Of a DNA stretch of 64,000 bases, positions 25,383 to 33,544 are shown in pieces. The notes under the pieces are model-generated. The model saw only the letters and a program-made list of their open reading frames with translations, did no database searches and had not been told where the DNA came from. Position 1 is the first letter of the stretch; every line of letters begins with the position of its first letter. The stretch is from Nitrospirota bacterium (GTDB lineage Bacteria; Nitrospirota; JACRHL01): the NCBI GenBank assembly GCA_016212085.1, contig JACRHL010000016.1, positions 1 to 64,000 of the forward strand, read 5' to 3'. A program made the translations under genes and the position numbers.

Positions 25383-26327
25383 ATGGTCACCCACACCATG
25401 CTTCTGGAAGATCGCCTCGACACCGCCCGCCTGTTCGGCCTGTACGACGCCAACCTGAAGGCCATCGAAAAAGCCCTGGGCGTCGCCATCTACGCCCGTG
25501 GCCAGCAGCTGGTGATCGAGGGGCCGGACGGCTTCGCCGACGACGCCAAGCAGGTGCTGGAGCAGCTCGCCAGGATGCTGCTGGCCGGCACCAAGGTGGG
25601 GCCGGACGACGTGCGCTACCTGCTGGCGCGCCTGGGCGACGGCGCCGCGCCCGAGGCGGGCGAGGTGCTGCTGCCGGGGCTGTCCAAGCGGCTGGTGGCG
25701 CGCACCCTCAACCAGGCCCACTACATGCGCGCCATCGCCGGCAACGACCTGGTGGTGGCCATCGGCCCCGCCGGCACCGGCAAGACCTACCTGGCCATGG
25801 CGGCGGCGGTTTCCGCCTACAACCGCAAGGAGGTGCGGCGCATCGTGCTGACCCGCCCGGCGGTGGAGGCGGGTGAGCGCCTGGGCTTCCTGCCCGGCGA
25901 CCTCATCGAGAAGGTCAACCCCTACCTGCGCCCCCTGTACGACGCCCTCTACGACCTCATGCCGGGGGAGACCGCCCAGCGCCTGCTGGACCGGGGCGAC
26001 ATCGAGATCGCCCCGCTGGCCTTCATGCGCGGCCGCACCCTGAACGACGCGTTCATCATCCTCGACGAGGCCCAGAACACCACCGCCGACCAGATGAAGA
26101 TGTTCCTCACCCGTTTCGGCGAACATTCCAAGGTGGTGGTGACCGGCGACACGACCCAGATCGACCTGCCCGCCGGCGAGATCTCGGGCCTCAAGCAGGT
26201 GGCGACACTGCTCCGGGACATGGACGGCGTGGTCATCTGCCGCTTTTCCGACGCGGACGTGATCCGCCACCCGCTGGTGGCCCGCATCATCCGCGCCTAC
26301 GCGGCGCTCGACAACAAGTCCGAATAG
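25383..26327 (+). CDS. ybeZ: PhoH-family ATPase
   Basis: 314 residues from ATG 25383 (or 309 from ATG 25398). An N-terminal KH-like segment precedes the PhoH ATPase with Walker A GPAGTGKTYLAM and Walker B IILDEAQN, plus the family marks LTRPAVEAGERLGFLPGD and VTGDTTQIDLP. PhoH/YbeZ proteins are found beside the rRNA-processing nuclease YbeY, encoded two genes downstream here, and are thought to work with it on RNA. Neither start has a well-spaced ribosome binding site (GAAGG is 1 nt from the first ATG), and the promoter predicts a near-leaderless message. The next gene follows after 6 bp. Confidence 0.95.
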   Translation: MVTHTMLLEDRLDTARLFGLYDANLKAIEKALGVAIYARGQQLVIEGPDGFADDAKQVLEQLARMLLAGTKVGPDDVRYLLARLGDGAAPEAGEVLLPGLSKRLVARTLNQAHYMRAIAGNDLVVAIGPAGTGKTYLAMAAAVSAYNRKEVRRIVLTRPAVEAGERLGFLPGDLIEKVNPYLRPLYDALYDLMPGETAQRLLDRGDIEIAPLAFMRGRTLNDAFIILDEAQNTTADQMKMFLTRFGEHSKVVVTGDTTQIDLPAGEISGLKQVATLLRDMDGVVICRFSDADVIRHPLVARIIRAYAALDNKSE

Positions 26328-26333
26328 GGCACC

Positions 26334-28634
26334 ATGGCCAAGACGCGCCCCCCATTGCGCCTGTTGCAACGCAATCCACCCCTGGCGGGGCCCGACGCGG
26401 CGCGCCTGCGCGCCACCCCGTGGCGCATCGCCCTGGTGGCCGCGTTCGCCCTGGCGTTCTGCATGATCCTGGTGATTCCGCACCCGGCAACCCTGCCCGC
26501 CCTGAAGGTGGGCGACACGCCGCTGACGGACGTGGTGGCGCCCAGCACCGTGTCGCTGATCGACCGCTCCGCCACCGACGCGGCGCGCGCCCAGGCCAAG
26601 GCCCAGGTGCCGCTGGTGCACGACCTGGCACCGGCGGACATCGACCGGCTGGAACAGCGCATCCACGACGCCTTCACCTCCATCCGCGCGGTGCGCTTCA
26701 GCGGGGCCCCGGCCCCCGGCGCCGAAGCCGCCGGCCCGCCGGCCGTGGACGAGCTGCTGCGCACCCGGCTTGGCATCCTGCCGCCGAGGGACCTGGCGGG
26801 GGTGGCGCCACGCCAGTTCACGCGGCAACTGGAACGGGAACTGGTAAGCGCCCTGCGCCTGGTCCTGGAACGCGGCGTGCTGTTCGACCGGGACGACCTG
26901 GGCACCAACCGCCATGCCGAGATCCTCGTCCGCACGGTGGGCGAGCCGCGCGAGAGCTACATGCGGTTGCGCGACCTGCCGGACCTGCCGGCGGCCCGCA
27001 CCACCATGGCCCAACTGGCCATGCAGGCGTACCCGCAGGACGACGTGGCACGCGGCCTGATGACCTTCCTGGGCCAGTCGCTGTTATACGCCAACCTGGT
27101 GGAAAACCCGGTGGAAACCGCGCTGCGCCGCGAGGCGGAGGCCTCCCGGGTGCCCGCCCTGTACCGGGAGATCCAGCGCGGCGAGGTGATCATCCCCGCC
27201 GGCACACAGGTGCTGCGCGCCCACGAGGACACCCTGAAGGCCCTGGCAGTCGAGGCGGACTGGGTCACCTACGCCAAGCGGGTGGCGGGCCTGGCACTGC
27301 TCTGCGCCATGATCTTCCACGTGTTCTTCCTGGACCTGCGCATCGTCCAGTCGCGGGTGCTCACCGACCTGCCGCGGGCACTGCTCACCGCCCTGGTGCT
27401 GGTGGGCACCCTGGCCCTGTGCCGACTCACCCTGTTCCTGCTCGATTTCAAGGCGGTGGACTCCCTGGCGGTGCCCTACGCGGTGCCCATCGCCGCCGGC
27501 GCCATGCTGCTGACCCTGCTGCTCAGCGTGCGCACCGCCCTGGTGTTCTCGATGATGGCCAGCATCCTGCTCGGCCTGATGGTTCCGGACGCGCCGCTGC
27601 TCACCCTGTACGGCTTCGTGGCGTCGCTCACCGGCGTGTTCGCGGTGGTGAACGTGCAACGCCGCTCGCAGCTCGCCCGCGCCGGGCTGTGGGTGGGGTT
27701 CATCAGCGCCGGCGTGGCGGCGGGCATCGACCTGCAACAGGCCGCCCTGTGGACCCCGGGCCGGCTGTACGACCTGCCGTTCGCGTTCGCCGGCGGGCTG
27801 CTGTCGGGCATCGTGGTGTCGGCGGCGCTGCCGGTGATGGAGCTGGTCTTCAACGTGCCCACCAACATCCGCCTGCTGGAGCTGTCGGACCTGAACCACG
27901 CGCTGCTCCGGCGCCTGCTGGAACGGGCGCCGGGAACCTATCACCACAGCATGATCATGAGCAACATGGCCGAGCAGGCGGCCAAGGAGATCGGCGAGAA
28001 CGCCCTGCTGGCGCGCGTGGGGTGCTACTACCACGACATCGGCAAGATGCTGAAGCCCGCCTACTTCATCGAGAACCAGTGGGGCGGCGAAGGCAACGTG
28101 CACGACAGCCTCACCCCGTCCATGAGCCGCCTGGTGCTGATATCCCACGTCAAGGACGGCATCGACCTGGCGCGCAAGTACAAGCTGCCGCAGGAGATCA
28201 TCGACGTGATCCCGCAGCACCACGGCACCCGCGTCATCAACTATTTCTATGCCAAGGCCAAGGAGGCGCAGGCGGCGGACAACCGGCCGCCGGAGGAGGA
28301 CACCTTCCGCTATCCGGGCCCCAAGCCGCAAACCAAGGTGGCCGGCATCATCATGCTGGCGGACACGGTGGAGGCCTCGTCCCGGGTGCTGGAGGACCCC
28401 TCGCCGTCGCGCATCGCCACCCTGGTGGACAAGGTGGTCAACACCATCTATCTGGACCAGCAGCTGGACGAGTGCGACCTGACCCTGAAGGAGCTGCGCC
28501 TCATCGCCAACGCCTTCGTGAAGGCCCTCACCGGCACCTTCCACCACCGCATCCAATACCCGGGGATGGCCATCCCGCACCCGACCGCCCATGCCAATCC
28601 ACCTGACCAACCGCCAGCGGCGCTTTCCCATTGA
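26334..28634 (+). CDS. 7TM-HD protein (PgpH family, possible cyclic-dinucleotide phosphodiesterase)
   Basis: 766 residues. One N-terminal membrane helix (about 28-50) and a roughly 250-residue extracytoplasmic helical domain are followed by a block of about seven membrane helices (about 320-510) and a cytoplasmic HD domain. The HD domain has HHSMIMSNMAEQA, CYYHDIGK (the HD pair), ISHVKDG, QHHGTRVI and MLADTVEASSR. In Listeria, PgpH of this architecture degrades c-di-AMP. The gene sits between ybeZ and ybeY, an order common in Firmicutes, cyanobacteria and deltaproteobacteria but unusual in well-studied gammaproteobacteria. Its last 44 bp overlap ybeY. The substrate here is not proven. Confidence 0.9.
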   Translation: MAKTRPPLRLLQRNPPLAGPDAARLRATPWRIALVAAFALAFCMILVIPHPATLPALKVGDTPLTDVVAPSTVSLIDRSATDAARAQAKAQVPLVHDLAPADIDRLEQRIHDAFTSIRAVRFSGAPAPGAEAAGPPAVDELLRTRLGILPPRDLAGVAPRQFTRQLERELVSALRLVLERGVLFDRDDLGTNRHAEILVRTVGEPRESYMRLRDLPDLPAARTTMAQLAMQAYPQDDVARGLMTFLGQSLLYANLVENPVETALRREAEASRVPALYREIQRGEVIIPAGTQVLRAHEDTLKALAVEADWVTYAKRVAGLALLCAMIFHVFFLDLRIVQSRVLTDLPRALLTALVLVGTLALCRLTLFLLDFKAVDSLAVPYAVPIAAGAMLLTLLLSVRTALVFSMMASILLGLMVPDAPLLTLYGFVASLTGVFAVVNVQRRSQLARAGLWVGFISAGVAAGIDLQQAALWTPGRLYDLPFAFAGGLLSGIVVSAALPVMELVFNVPTNIRLLELSDLNHALLRRLLERAPGTYHHSMIMSNMAEQAAKEIGENALLARVGCYYHDIGKMLKPAYFIENQWGGEGNVHDSLTPSMSRLVLISHVKDGIDLARKYKLPQEIIDVIPQHHGTRVINYFYAKAKEAQAADNRPPEEDTFRYPGPKPQTKVAGIIMLADTVEASSRVLEDPSPSRIATLVDKVVNTIYLDQQLDECDLTLKELRLIANAFVKALTGTFHHRIQYPGMAIPHPTAHANPPDQPPAALSH

Positions 28635-29088
28635 CATGGCGCGCCTGCGGGCGCGGGCAGAGGCATGCCTGAAGCACCTGGGCATCGACCACGCCACGCT
28701 GTCGGTGCTGCTGGTGAACGACCGGGCCATGCGCCGGCTGAACCGCGACTTCCGGGGCATCAACCGGCCCACCGACGTGCTCTCCTTTCCCATGTTCGAG
28801 GGCTCGCCGGCGGTGGTGGCCGCCACCGTGGCGGGCGTCGCGGAGGCGCACGCGGAACTGGGCGACGTGGTCATCTCGGTGGAGACGGCCCACCGCCAGG
28901 CGGCCGCCCTGGGCATCCCGGAGGACGGCGAGCTGGCCCTGCTGCTGGCCCACGGCACCCTGCACCTGCTAGGGTACGACCATGAAACCGGTCCGGCCGG
29001 CGCGGCGCGCATGGCGGCGGAGGAGGGCAGGCTGCTCACGGCCCTGGGCCTCACCCACCCGGGGCTGATCGCCCGGGCCGATGGCTGA
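28591..29088 (+). CDS. ybeY: Endoribonuclease YbeY (16S rRNA maturation)
   Basis: 165 residues. The zinc site HGTLHLLGYDHE (HxxxHxxxxxH) is intact, and the upstream strand NRPTDVLSFPM is diagnostic of the family. YbeY is a single-strand endonuclease needed for 16S rRNA 3' processing and ribosome quality control. It overlaps the end of the 7TM-HD gene by 44 bp, which suggests translational coupling, and precedes ftsY by 30 bp. The residues after the motif (TGPAGAARMAAEEGRLL) form the usual terminal helix. Confidence 0.95.
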   Translation: MPIHLTNRQRRFPIDMARLRARAEACLKHLGIDHATLSVLLVNDRAMRRLNRDFRGINRPTDVLSFPMFEGSPAVVAATVAGVAEAHAELGDVVISVETAHRQAAALGIPEDGELALLLAHGTLHLLGYDHETGPAGAARMAAEEGRLLTALGLTHPGLIARADG

Positions 29089-29118
29089 CGACAGAGAATC
29101 CTGGGAGAAGGCGAACCC

Positions 29119-30036
29119 GTGTCGGGCATTTTCAAGCGGTTTTTCGGTGGCCTCACCCGCAGCCGCCAGGCGGTGGGCGGACGCATCGCGGAGGCGGTGG
29201 CGGCACACCCGGTCATCGACCCAGATCTCCTGGAGCGGGTGGAGGAGATCCTCATCACGGCCGACCTGGGCACGGCCACCAGCCTGCGCCTGATGCGCGC
29301 CATCGACGACGAGATCCGCTACAACAAGCTGACCGACCCCGCCCGCCTGTGGGAGATCCTCAAGGGGCAGCTGCTCCGCGCCATCCAGCCCGCCGCCAAC
29401 GCCGCCCTGCGGGTGGACCACAAACCCACGGTGGTGCTGGTGATCGGCGTCAACGGCGCCGGCAAGACCACCACCATCGGCAAGCTGGCGGGCCGCTTCG
29501 GCGCCCAGGGCAGGAAGGTGATGCTGGCCGCCGGCGACACCTTCCGCGCCGCCGCCGGCGAGCAGCTCACCCTGTGGGGCCGGCGGCTGGGGGTGGAGGT
29601 GGTGCGCCACCAGGACGGGGCCGACGCCTCGGCGGTCGCCTTCGACGCCTGCCAGGCGGCCCTGGCGCGCGGGGTGGACCTGCTGCTGGTGGACACCGCC
29701 GGGCGCCTGCACACCAACGTGAACCTGATGGCCGAGCTGGAAAAGGTGAAGCGCACCATCGGCAAGGTGATCCCCGGCGCCCCCCACGAGGTGATGCTGG
29801 TGCTGGATGCCAACACCGGCCAGAACGCCCTGTCCCAGGCCAGGACCTTCTCCGCCGCCATCCCGGTCACCGGCCTGGTGCTCACCAAGATGGACAGCAC
29901 GGCCAAGGGCGGCATCCTGGTGAACCTGACCACGGAACTGAAGGTGCCGGTCTACTTCATCGGCATCGGCGAGGGGGTGGACGACCTGCAACCGTTCGAC
30001 CCGGAGGCCTACGTGGCCGCCCTGTTCCAGCACTAG
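29119..30036 (+). CDS. ftsY: Signal recognition particle receptor FtsY
   Basis: 305 residues from GTG 29119, preceded by GGGAGAAGG. The NG domain is complete: P-loop VIGVNGAGKTTTIGKLA, DTFRAAAGEQL, DTAGRLH, LVLTKMDSTAKGG and the C-terminal GIGEGVDDLQPFDPEAYV. The acidic A domain of E. coli FtsY is missing, leaving only a short basic, amphipathic N-terminus (IFKRFFGGLTRSR) for membrane contact. FtsY docks ribosome-SRP complexes at the translocon. The stop codon is part of a downstream hairpin stem. Last gene of the ybeZ group. Confidence 0.96.
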   Translation: MSGIFKRFFGGLTRSRQAVGGRIAEAVAAHPVIDPDLLERVEEILITADLGTATSLRLMRAIDDEIRYNKLTDPARLWEILKGQLLRAIQPAANAALRVDHKPTVVLVIGVNGAGKTTTIGKLAGRFGAQGRKVMLAAGDTFRAAAGEQLTLWGRRLGVEVVRHQDGADASAVAFDACQAALARGVDLLLVDTAGRLHTNVNLMAELEKVKRTIGKVIPGAPHEVMLVLDANTGQNALSQARTFSAAIPVTGLVLTKMDSTAKGGILVNLTTELKVPVYFIGIGEGVDDLQPFDPEAYVAALFQH

Positions 30037-30082
30037 GGCCAACACAAAAGGCCCTAGCGTGAACCGGGGCGCCCCGGTTCAC
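30033..30082. other. Two adjacent hairpins between convergent ftsY and arsM
   Basis: Hairpin 1 is CTAGGGCC-AACACAAAA-GGCCCTAG (30033-30057), and its first strand contains the ftsY stop TAG. Hairpin 2 is the perfect 24-bp palindrome GTGAACCGGGGC/GCCCCGGTTCAC (30059-30082). Neither is followed by a T-run, so they may act as RNA-stabilising or Rho-assisted ends rather than classical intrinsic terminators. The first 14 bp belong to a short repeat also found at 31528 and 37216. Confidence 0.7.
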
Positions 30083-30101
30083 GCCCTTGCGCCGGGAGCG
30101 C

Positions 30102-31094
30102 TCAGCAACAGCCGCCGGTGGGCGCCATGCCGTCCGGGTCGGTGACCAGAAAATGCCCCGGATAGGGCTCGGCGCGCAGCCTGTCCGCCGTGTCGGTGCA
30201 CACCGCCACCGCCTCGCCCCGCGGGAAGGTGTGGCCGTCGTCGTCCGTGAACGCCCGGCCCGGCCCCAGGTAGGTGGCCGCGTGGCCCCGGTGGTCGCAG
30301 GCGGCCCCCTTGTCGAAGCGGTAACCGCGGAAGGTGGTGGAATAAAAGGCGATGCCGTTCACCGTCTGCCACAGGTACTCGCGCGCCAGGGTGACGCCGT
30401 GAAAGCCGGCCGCCTCCGCCGCCCGCGCGAATTCCGCCTCGGTCATGGCGCCGGACAGGCACTCGCCCCACAATTCCGGGTCGCGGCGCATGGCCTCGGG
30501 CACCGGCCGCTCGGACACGATGTCGGAGATCACGAAGCGGCCGCCGTGCCTGAGCGCCCGGTGGATCTCGCCGAACACCCGGCCCTTGTCGGTGGACAGG
30601 TTGAGCACGCAGTTGCTGGTCACCAGATCCACCGTGCCGTCCGCCACCGGCACCGCCTCCAGGAAGCCCTTGCGGAACTCCACCACCGCGTACCCCAGGT
30701 TACGGGCCACCTGGCGGGCGCTGGCGGTGGCCCGGGCCAGCATGTCGTCGGTCATGTCGACGCCGATCACCCTGCCCCCCGGCCCCACGTGACGGGCGGC
30801 GATGAAGCAGTCGATGCCGCCGCCGGAGCCCAGGTCCAGCACCGTGTCGCCACGGCGCGGCCGGGCCTTGCCCATGGGGCTGCCGCAGCCGTAGGAGATT
30901 TCCATGACCTCGGCGGGGATGTGCGCCACGTCGGCGGGATCGTGGACGGTGGGGCAGCACAGCTGCTCCTGGGGCGCCCGCGCCGCCGCCGCGTAATAGT
31001 CCCGAACCTGGTCGCGGCTGACGGCCGCCGGCGGCTCGGCGCACTCCGCGCCGGGTCCGCAGCAGCCCCCCGCCATCGGCAAACGATCACTCAT
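30102..31094 (-). CDS. arsM: Arsenite S-adenosylmethionine methyltransferase
   Basis: 330 residues from ATG 31092-31094 with GGAGGAG ahead. SAM fold: VLDLGSGGGIDCF and VIGVDMTDDML. The cysteines used by ArsM for As(III) are recognisable in QLCCPTV, SYGCGSPMG, TSNCVLNLS and WGECLSGAM. It should methylate arsenite to methylated species, giving volatile or less retained products. The N-terminus (GGCCGPGAEC) and extreme C-terminus (TGGCC) carry extra Cys clusters that could hold arsenic. No arsR, arsC or pump gene is adjacent. It is flanked by the converging ftsY gene and a divergent small membrane protein gene. Confidence 0.92.
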   Translation of the reverse strand: MSDRLPMAGGCCGPGAECAEPPAAVSRDQVRDYYAAAARAPQEQLCCPTVHDPADVAHIPAEVMEISYGCGSPMGKARPRRGDTVLDLGSGGGIDCFIAARHVGPGGRVIGVDMTDDMLARATASARQVARNLGYAVVEFRKGFLEAVPVADGTVDLVTSNCVLNLSTDKGRVFGEIHRALRHGGRFVISDIVSERPVPEAMRRDPELWGECLSGAMTEAEFARAAEAAGFHGVTLAREYLWQTVNGIAFYSTTFRGYRFDKGAACDHRGHAATYLGPGRAFTDDDGHTFPRGEAVAVCTDTADRLRAEPYPGHFLVTDPDGMAPTGGCC

Positions 31095-31261
31095 GCCAGT
31101 CTCCTCCCCGTTCAAGAAAAGCCCCGCGCCCCGCTGTCTAAAAAAATCCCCGGCCCGTCGGATGCGCCAAAACGGGCGTGGTAACATAACCCGAGAATCG
31201 CGATCGGCACGCGGCTATTCCCGCCGCGCGCGGTCCAAGCCGCCCGTCACCACCCGGAACC

Positions 31262-31531
31262 ATGGCCCTGATCCGCAAGACCAATTCGCTGCTCGCCGCC
31301 TTCGCGTTCTGCGGCGGCCTGCTGGGCGGCGTGCTGGCGGAGGCGCTGCGCCACTTCTCGGCGGAGGGGCTGCTGCGCGACGTGTTCCTGCGCGGGTTCG
31401 ACATCGGCATCAACCCGCCCTTCGTCCTCGACCTGCACCTGTTCACGTTCACCGTCGGCTTCACCGTCGAGATCAACCTGTTCGTGCTGCTGGGCATGCT
31501 GACCGGCTACTTCACCTTCAAGCAGATCTAG
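31262..31531 (+). CDS. Small two-helix membrane protein (DUF4321-like)
   Basis: 89 residues with two hydrophobic segments, about 9-27 (LLAAFAFCGGLLGGVLAEAL) and 62-85 (FTVGFTVEINLFVLLGMLTGYF). The GxxxG-rich first helix and the NLFVLLGMLTGYFTFK ending fit the DUF4321 family of unknown function, an assignment from memory of the pattern. It lies 167 bp upstream of and divergent from arsM, and its stop nearly meets the rlmN stop. No partner is evident. Confidence 0.7.
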   Translation: MALIRKTNSLLAAFAFCGGLLGGVLAEALRHFSAEGLLRDVFLRGFDIGINPPFVLDLHLFTFTVGFTVEINLFVLLGMLTGYFTFKQI

Positions 31532-31545
31532 GGCCTGTTAACACA
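31528..31545 (+). repeat. Short stop-codon-associated repeat, copy B
   Basis: CTAGGGCCTGTTAACACA, starting with the last base before the TAG of the DUF4321-like gene. It matches 37216-37233 at 17 of 18 positions and 30033-30046 with a 4-base gap. The rlmN stop TAA (31538-31540, minus strand) also lies within it. Confidence 0.6.
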
Positions 31546-32599
31546 CAGACAGGGGCAGCCCCTGCTCCTGGGCGCGGCGCAGCTGGCCGCAGGCCGCCAG
31601 CACGTCCTGCCCGCGCGACTTGCGGATGATGGTGCGCAGCCCGGCGTCGGACAGCATCTTCTGGAACGCCAGCACCGTCTCCGGGTCGGGCCGCTCGTAG
31701 GGCAGGCCCGGCGAGGGGTTGTAGGCCATCAGGTTGATCTTGCAGCGCACGCCGTGCACCAGGCGGATCAGTTCGCGGGCGTCGGCGCGGCCGTCGTTCA
31801 CGCCCTTGATGAGGATGTACTCGAAAAAGACGCGGCGGCGCGGCGGCAACGGGTAGGCGCGGCAGGCGGCCATCAGCTCCCCCAGGCGCCACCCCTTGGC
31901 CACCGGAATGAGCGCCTCGCGCACCGGGTCGCGGGAGGCGCCCAGGGACACGGCCAGGTTCACGTAGGGCGCACGCGCCCCCAGCTCGGGGATCCTGGGG
32001 ATCACCCCCACGGTGGACACGGTCACCTTGCGCGGCGCCAGGCCGATGCCCTGGTCGTCCACCAGCTTTTCGAGGGCCGGCACCACGCTGTCCAGGTTCA
32101 TCAGGGGCTCGCCCATGCCCATCATCACCACGTTGGTGATGGGCGGCTGCGGCGGCGCCAGGCGGCGCACCGCCAGCACCTGCTCGACGATCTCCCAGCT
32201 TTCCAGGTTGCGGGTGAAGCCCCCCTGGGCGGTGAGGCAGAACCGGCACCCCATGGCGCACCCCACCTGGGACGAGATGCACAGCGTGGTGCGGTCCGCC
32301 TCCGGAATCCACACCGTCTCCACCGTCTCCCCGTCCGGCAGGCGGAACAGGTACTTGCGGGTGCCGTCCGCCGACACGGACTCGTGCGCCAGTTCCAGGG
32401 TGGGCAACATCGCCCGCTCGGCGAGCAGCGCGCGGGTCTCCCTGGAGAGATCGGTCATCTCCTCGAAGGTGGTCGCGCCACGGGCGTAGATCCAGCGGTA
32501 GACCTGCCGCGCGCGAAACGGCTTCTGGCCCCATTCGGCCAGGCGTGCGGCCAGTTCCGCGAACGGGTATGCTTTGAGATTATCCAGGTGCATCGCCAT
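31538..32599 (-). CDS. rlmN: 23S rRNA A2503 / tRNA A37 C2-methyltransferase (radical SAM)
   Basis: 353 residues from ATG 32597-32599 (MAMHLDNLKAY; the next ATG at 32593 is also possible). The radical-SAM cluster motif is CAMGCRFC, preceded by SSQVG. MGMGEPLMN and the C-terminal RKSRGQDVLAACGQL are diagnostic of RlmN, and the two catalytic Cys are in the C-terminal ACGQL and the cluster region. It methylates C2 of A2503 in the peptidyl-transferase centre and A37 of some tRNAs. The frame stays open far upstream, but similarity begins here. It is transcribed divergently from the REC/DUF4388 gene. Confidence 0.96.
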   Translation of the reverse strand: MAMHLDNLKAYPFAELAARLAEWGQKPFRARQVYRWIYARGATTFEEMTDLSRETRALLAERAMLPTLELAHESVSADGTRKYLFRLPDGETVETVWIPEADRTTLCISSQVGCAMGCRFCLTAQGGFTRNLESWEIVEQVLAVRRLAPPQPPITNVVMMGMGEPLMNLDSVVPALEKLVDDQGIGLAPRKVTVSTVGVIPRIPELGARAPYVNLAVSLGASRDPVREALIPVAKGWRLGELMAACRAYPLPPRRRVFFEYILIKGVNDGRADARELIRLVHGVRCKINLMAYNPSPGLPYERPDPETVLAFQKMLSDAGLRTIIRKSRGQDVLAACGQLRRAQEQGLPLSVC

Positions 32600-32752
32600 C
32601 AGGCAGATTACCACGGGCCGGCGCTCCCAGGCATCCCGCCCGCGCGGGAAAAGCCGGCGGGTAACGGCGGGCCGCGTCGGCGCCGATAGGAGGAAAGCGC
32701 CCCCGCGGCGTGAACGGCCCGTTGCGGCCGAAGAGGACCGGAGCAGACCCGC

Positions 32753-33544
32753 ATGCACGCCCCGCACATACTGATCCTGGACCCCGCCCCCGCTCGCGCC
32801 GGGGTGTGCGCGGTCCTGCGCGCGGCGGGCTACCTGGCGGACACGGCTGCCGGCCTGCACGACGCCATGGTGCAGTGCATCATCCGCAACCCGGCCCTGA
32901 TCGTGGCCGACCTGACCACGCCCAACCCGTCCGGTTCCGCTTGCCGGGAACGGCTGCAAGCGCTTCCCCCGCTGCGCGCGGTTCCGTTCCTGACCATCGG
33001 CGGGCCGGCCCCGGACCTTCCCGACGACGTGGACGACACGGCGCTGCTGGCCGCCATCCGCTTGCGCCTGCCCGCCCAACCGCCGCCAGCGGCCGAGCCC
33101 GCCGAACCGGGACCGGCCGCCGAACCGCCGGAAGCGGGGGCACACCCCCCCCCGCTTGACGACGTGCTGGAACGCCTTGCCCGTGACGGCACCGACGCCA
33201 CCCTGGCCGTGACCGCCCGCCACGGCGCCCAGGGCGAGGTGCTGGTACGCGCCGGCACGCCCATTCACGCGGTCACCACCGACGGCCGCTCCGGCCCCGC
33301 CGCCATGGCGGCCATCCGCGGCTGGCGGATGGAACGGATCGACGTGGGGCCGCCGCCGCGCGCGGAAACTCCCACCACCCTCGTGGCGCCCACCACCGGC
33401 GCGGCGGCCTCCGATGCACCGGCAACGGCCACCGCCCAGGCTCACGGCGACACGTCCGCCACCGTGCCGGCCGACGCGCCGGACCTGGCGCCCCTGCTCG
33501 GCGAGCTGGCGGCCCTCGGCATCATCCGCAAGGCGCGGCCGTGA
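32753..33544 (+). CDS. Degenerate receiver plus DUF4388/PATAN-like domain protein
   Basis: 263 residues. The N-terminal ~105 residues look like a receiver (ILILDPAP...PALIVADLTTPNPSG...VPFLTIGG). They keep a phosphoacceptor-like Asp, but the usual acidic pair is reduced to one Asp and the Lys is missing. A Pro/Ala linker leads to about 60 residues (GEVLVRAGTPIHAVTTDG...AAMAAIRGWRMERI) that match the DUF4388/PATAN pattern, a non-enzymatic protein-interaction module in signalling proteins. The C-terminal 80 residues are low-complexity and then a short helix. Its stop overlaps the GTG of the next gene, so the two are coupled. Confidence 0.65.
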   Translation: MHAPHILILDPAPARAGVCAVLRAAGYLADTAAGLHDAMVQCIIRNPALIVADLTTPNPSGSACRERLQALPPLRAVPFLTIGGPAPDLPDDVDDTALLAAIRLRLPAQPPPAAEPAEPGPAAEPPEAGAHPPPLDDVLERLARDGTDATLAVTARHGAQGEVLVRAGTPIHAVTTDGRSGPAAMAAIRGWRMERIDVGPPPRAETPTTLVAPTTGAAASDAPATATAQAHGDTSATVPADAPDLAPLLGELAALGIIRKARP

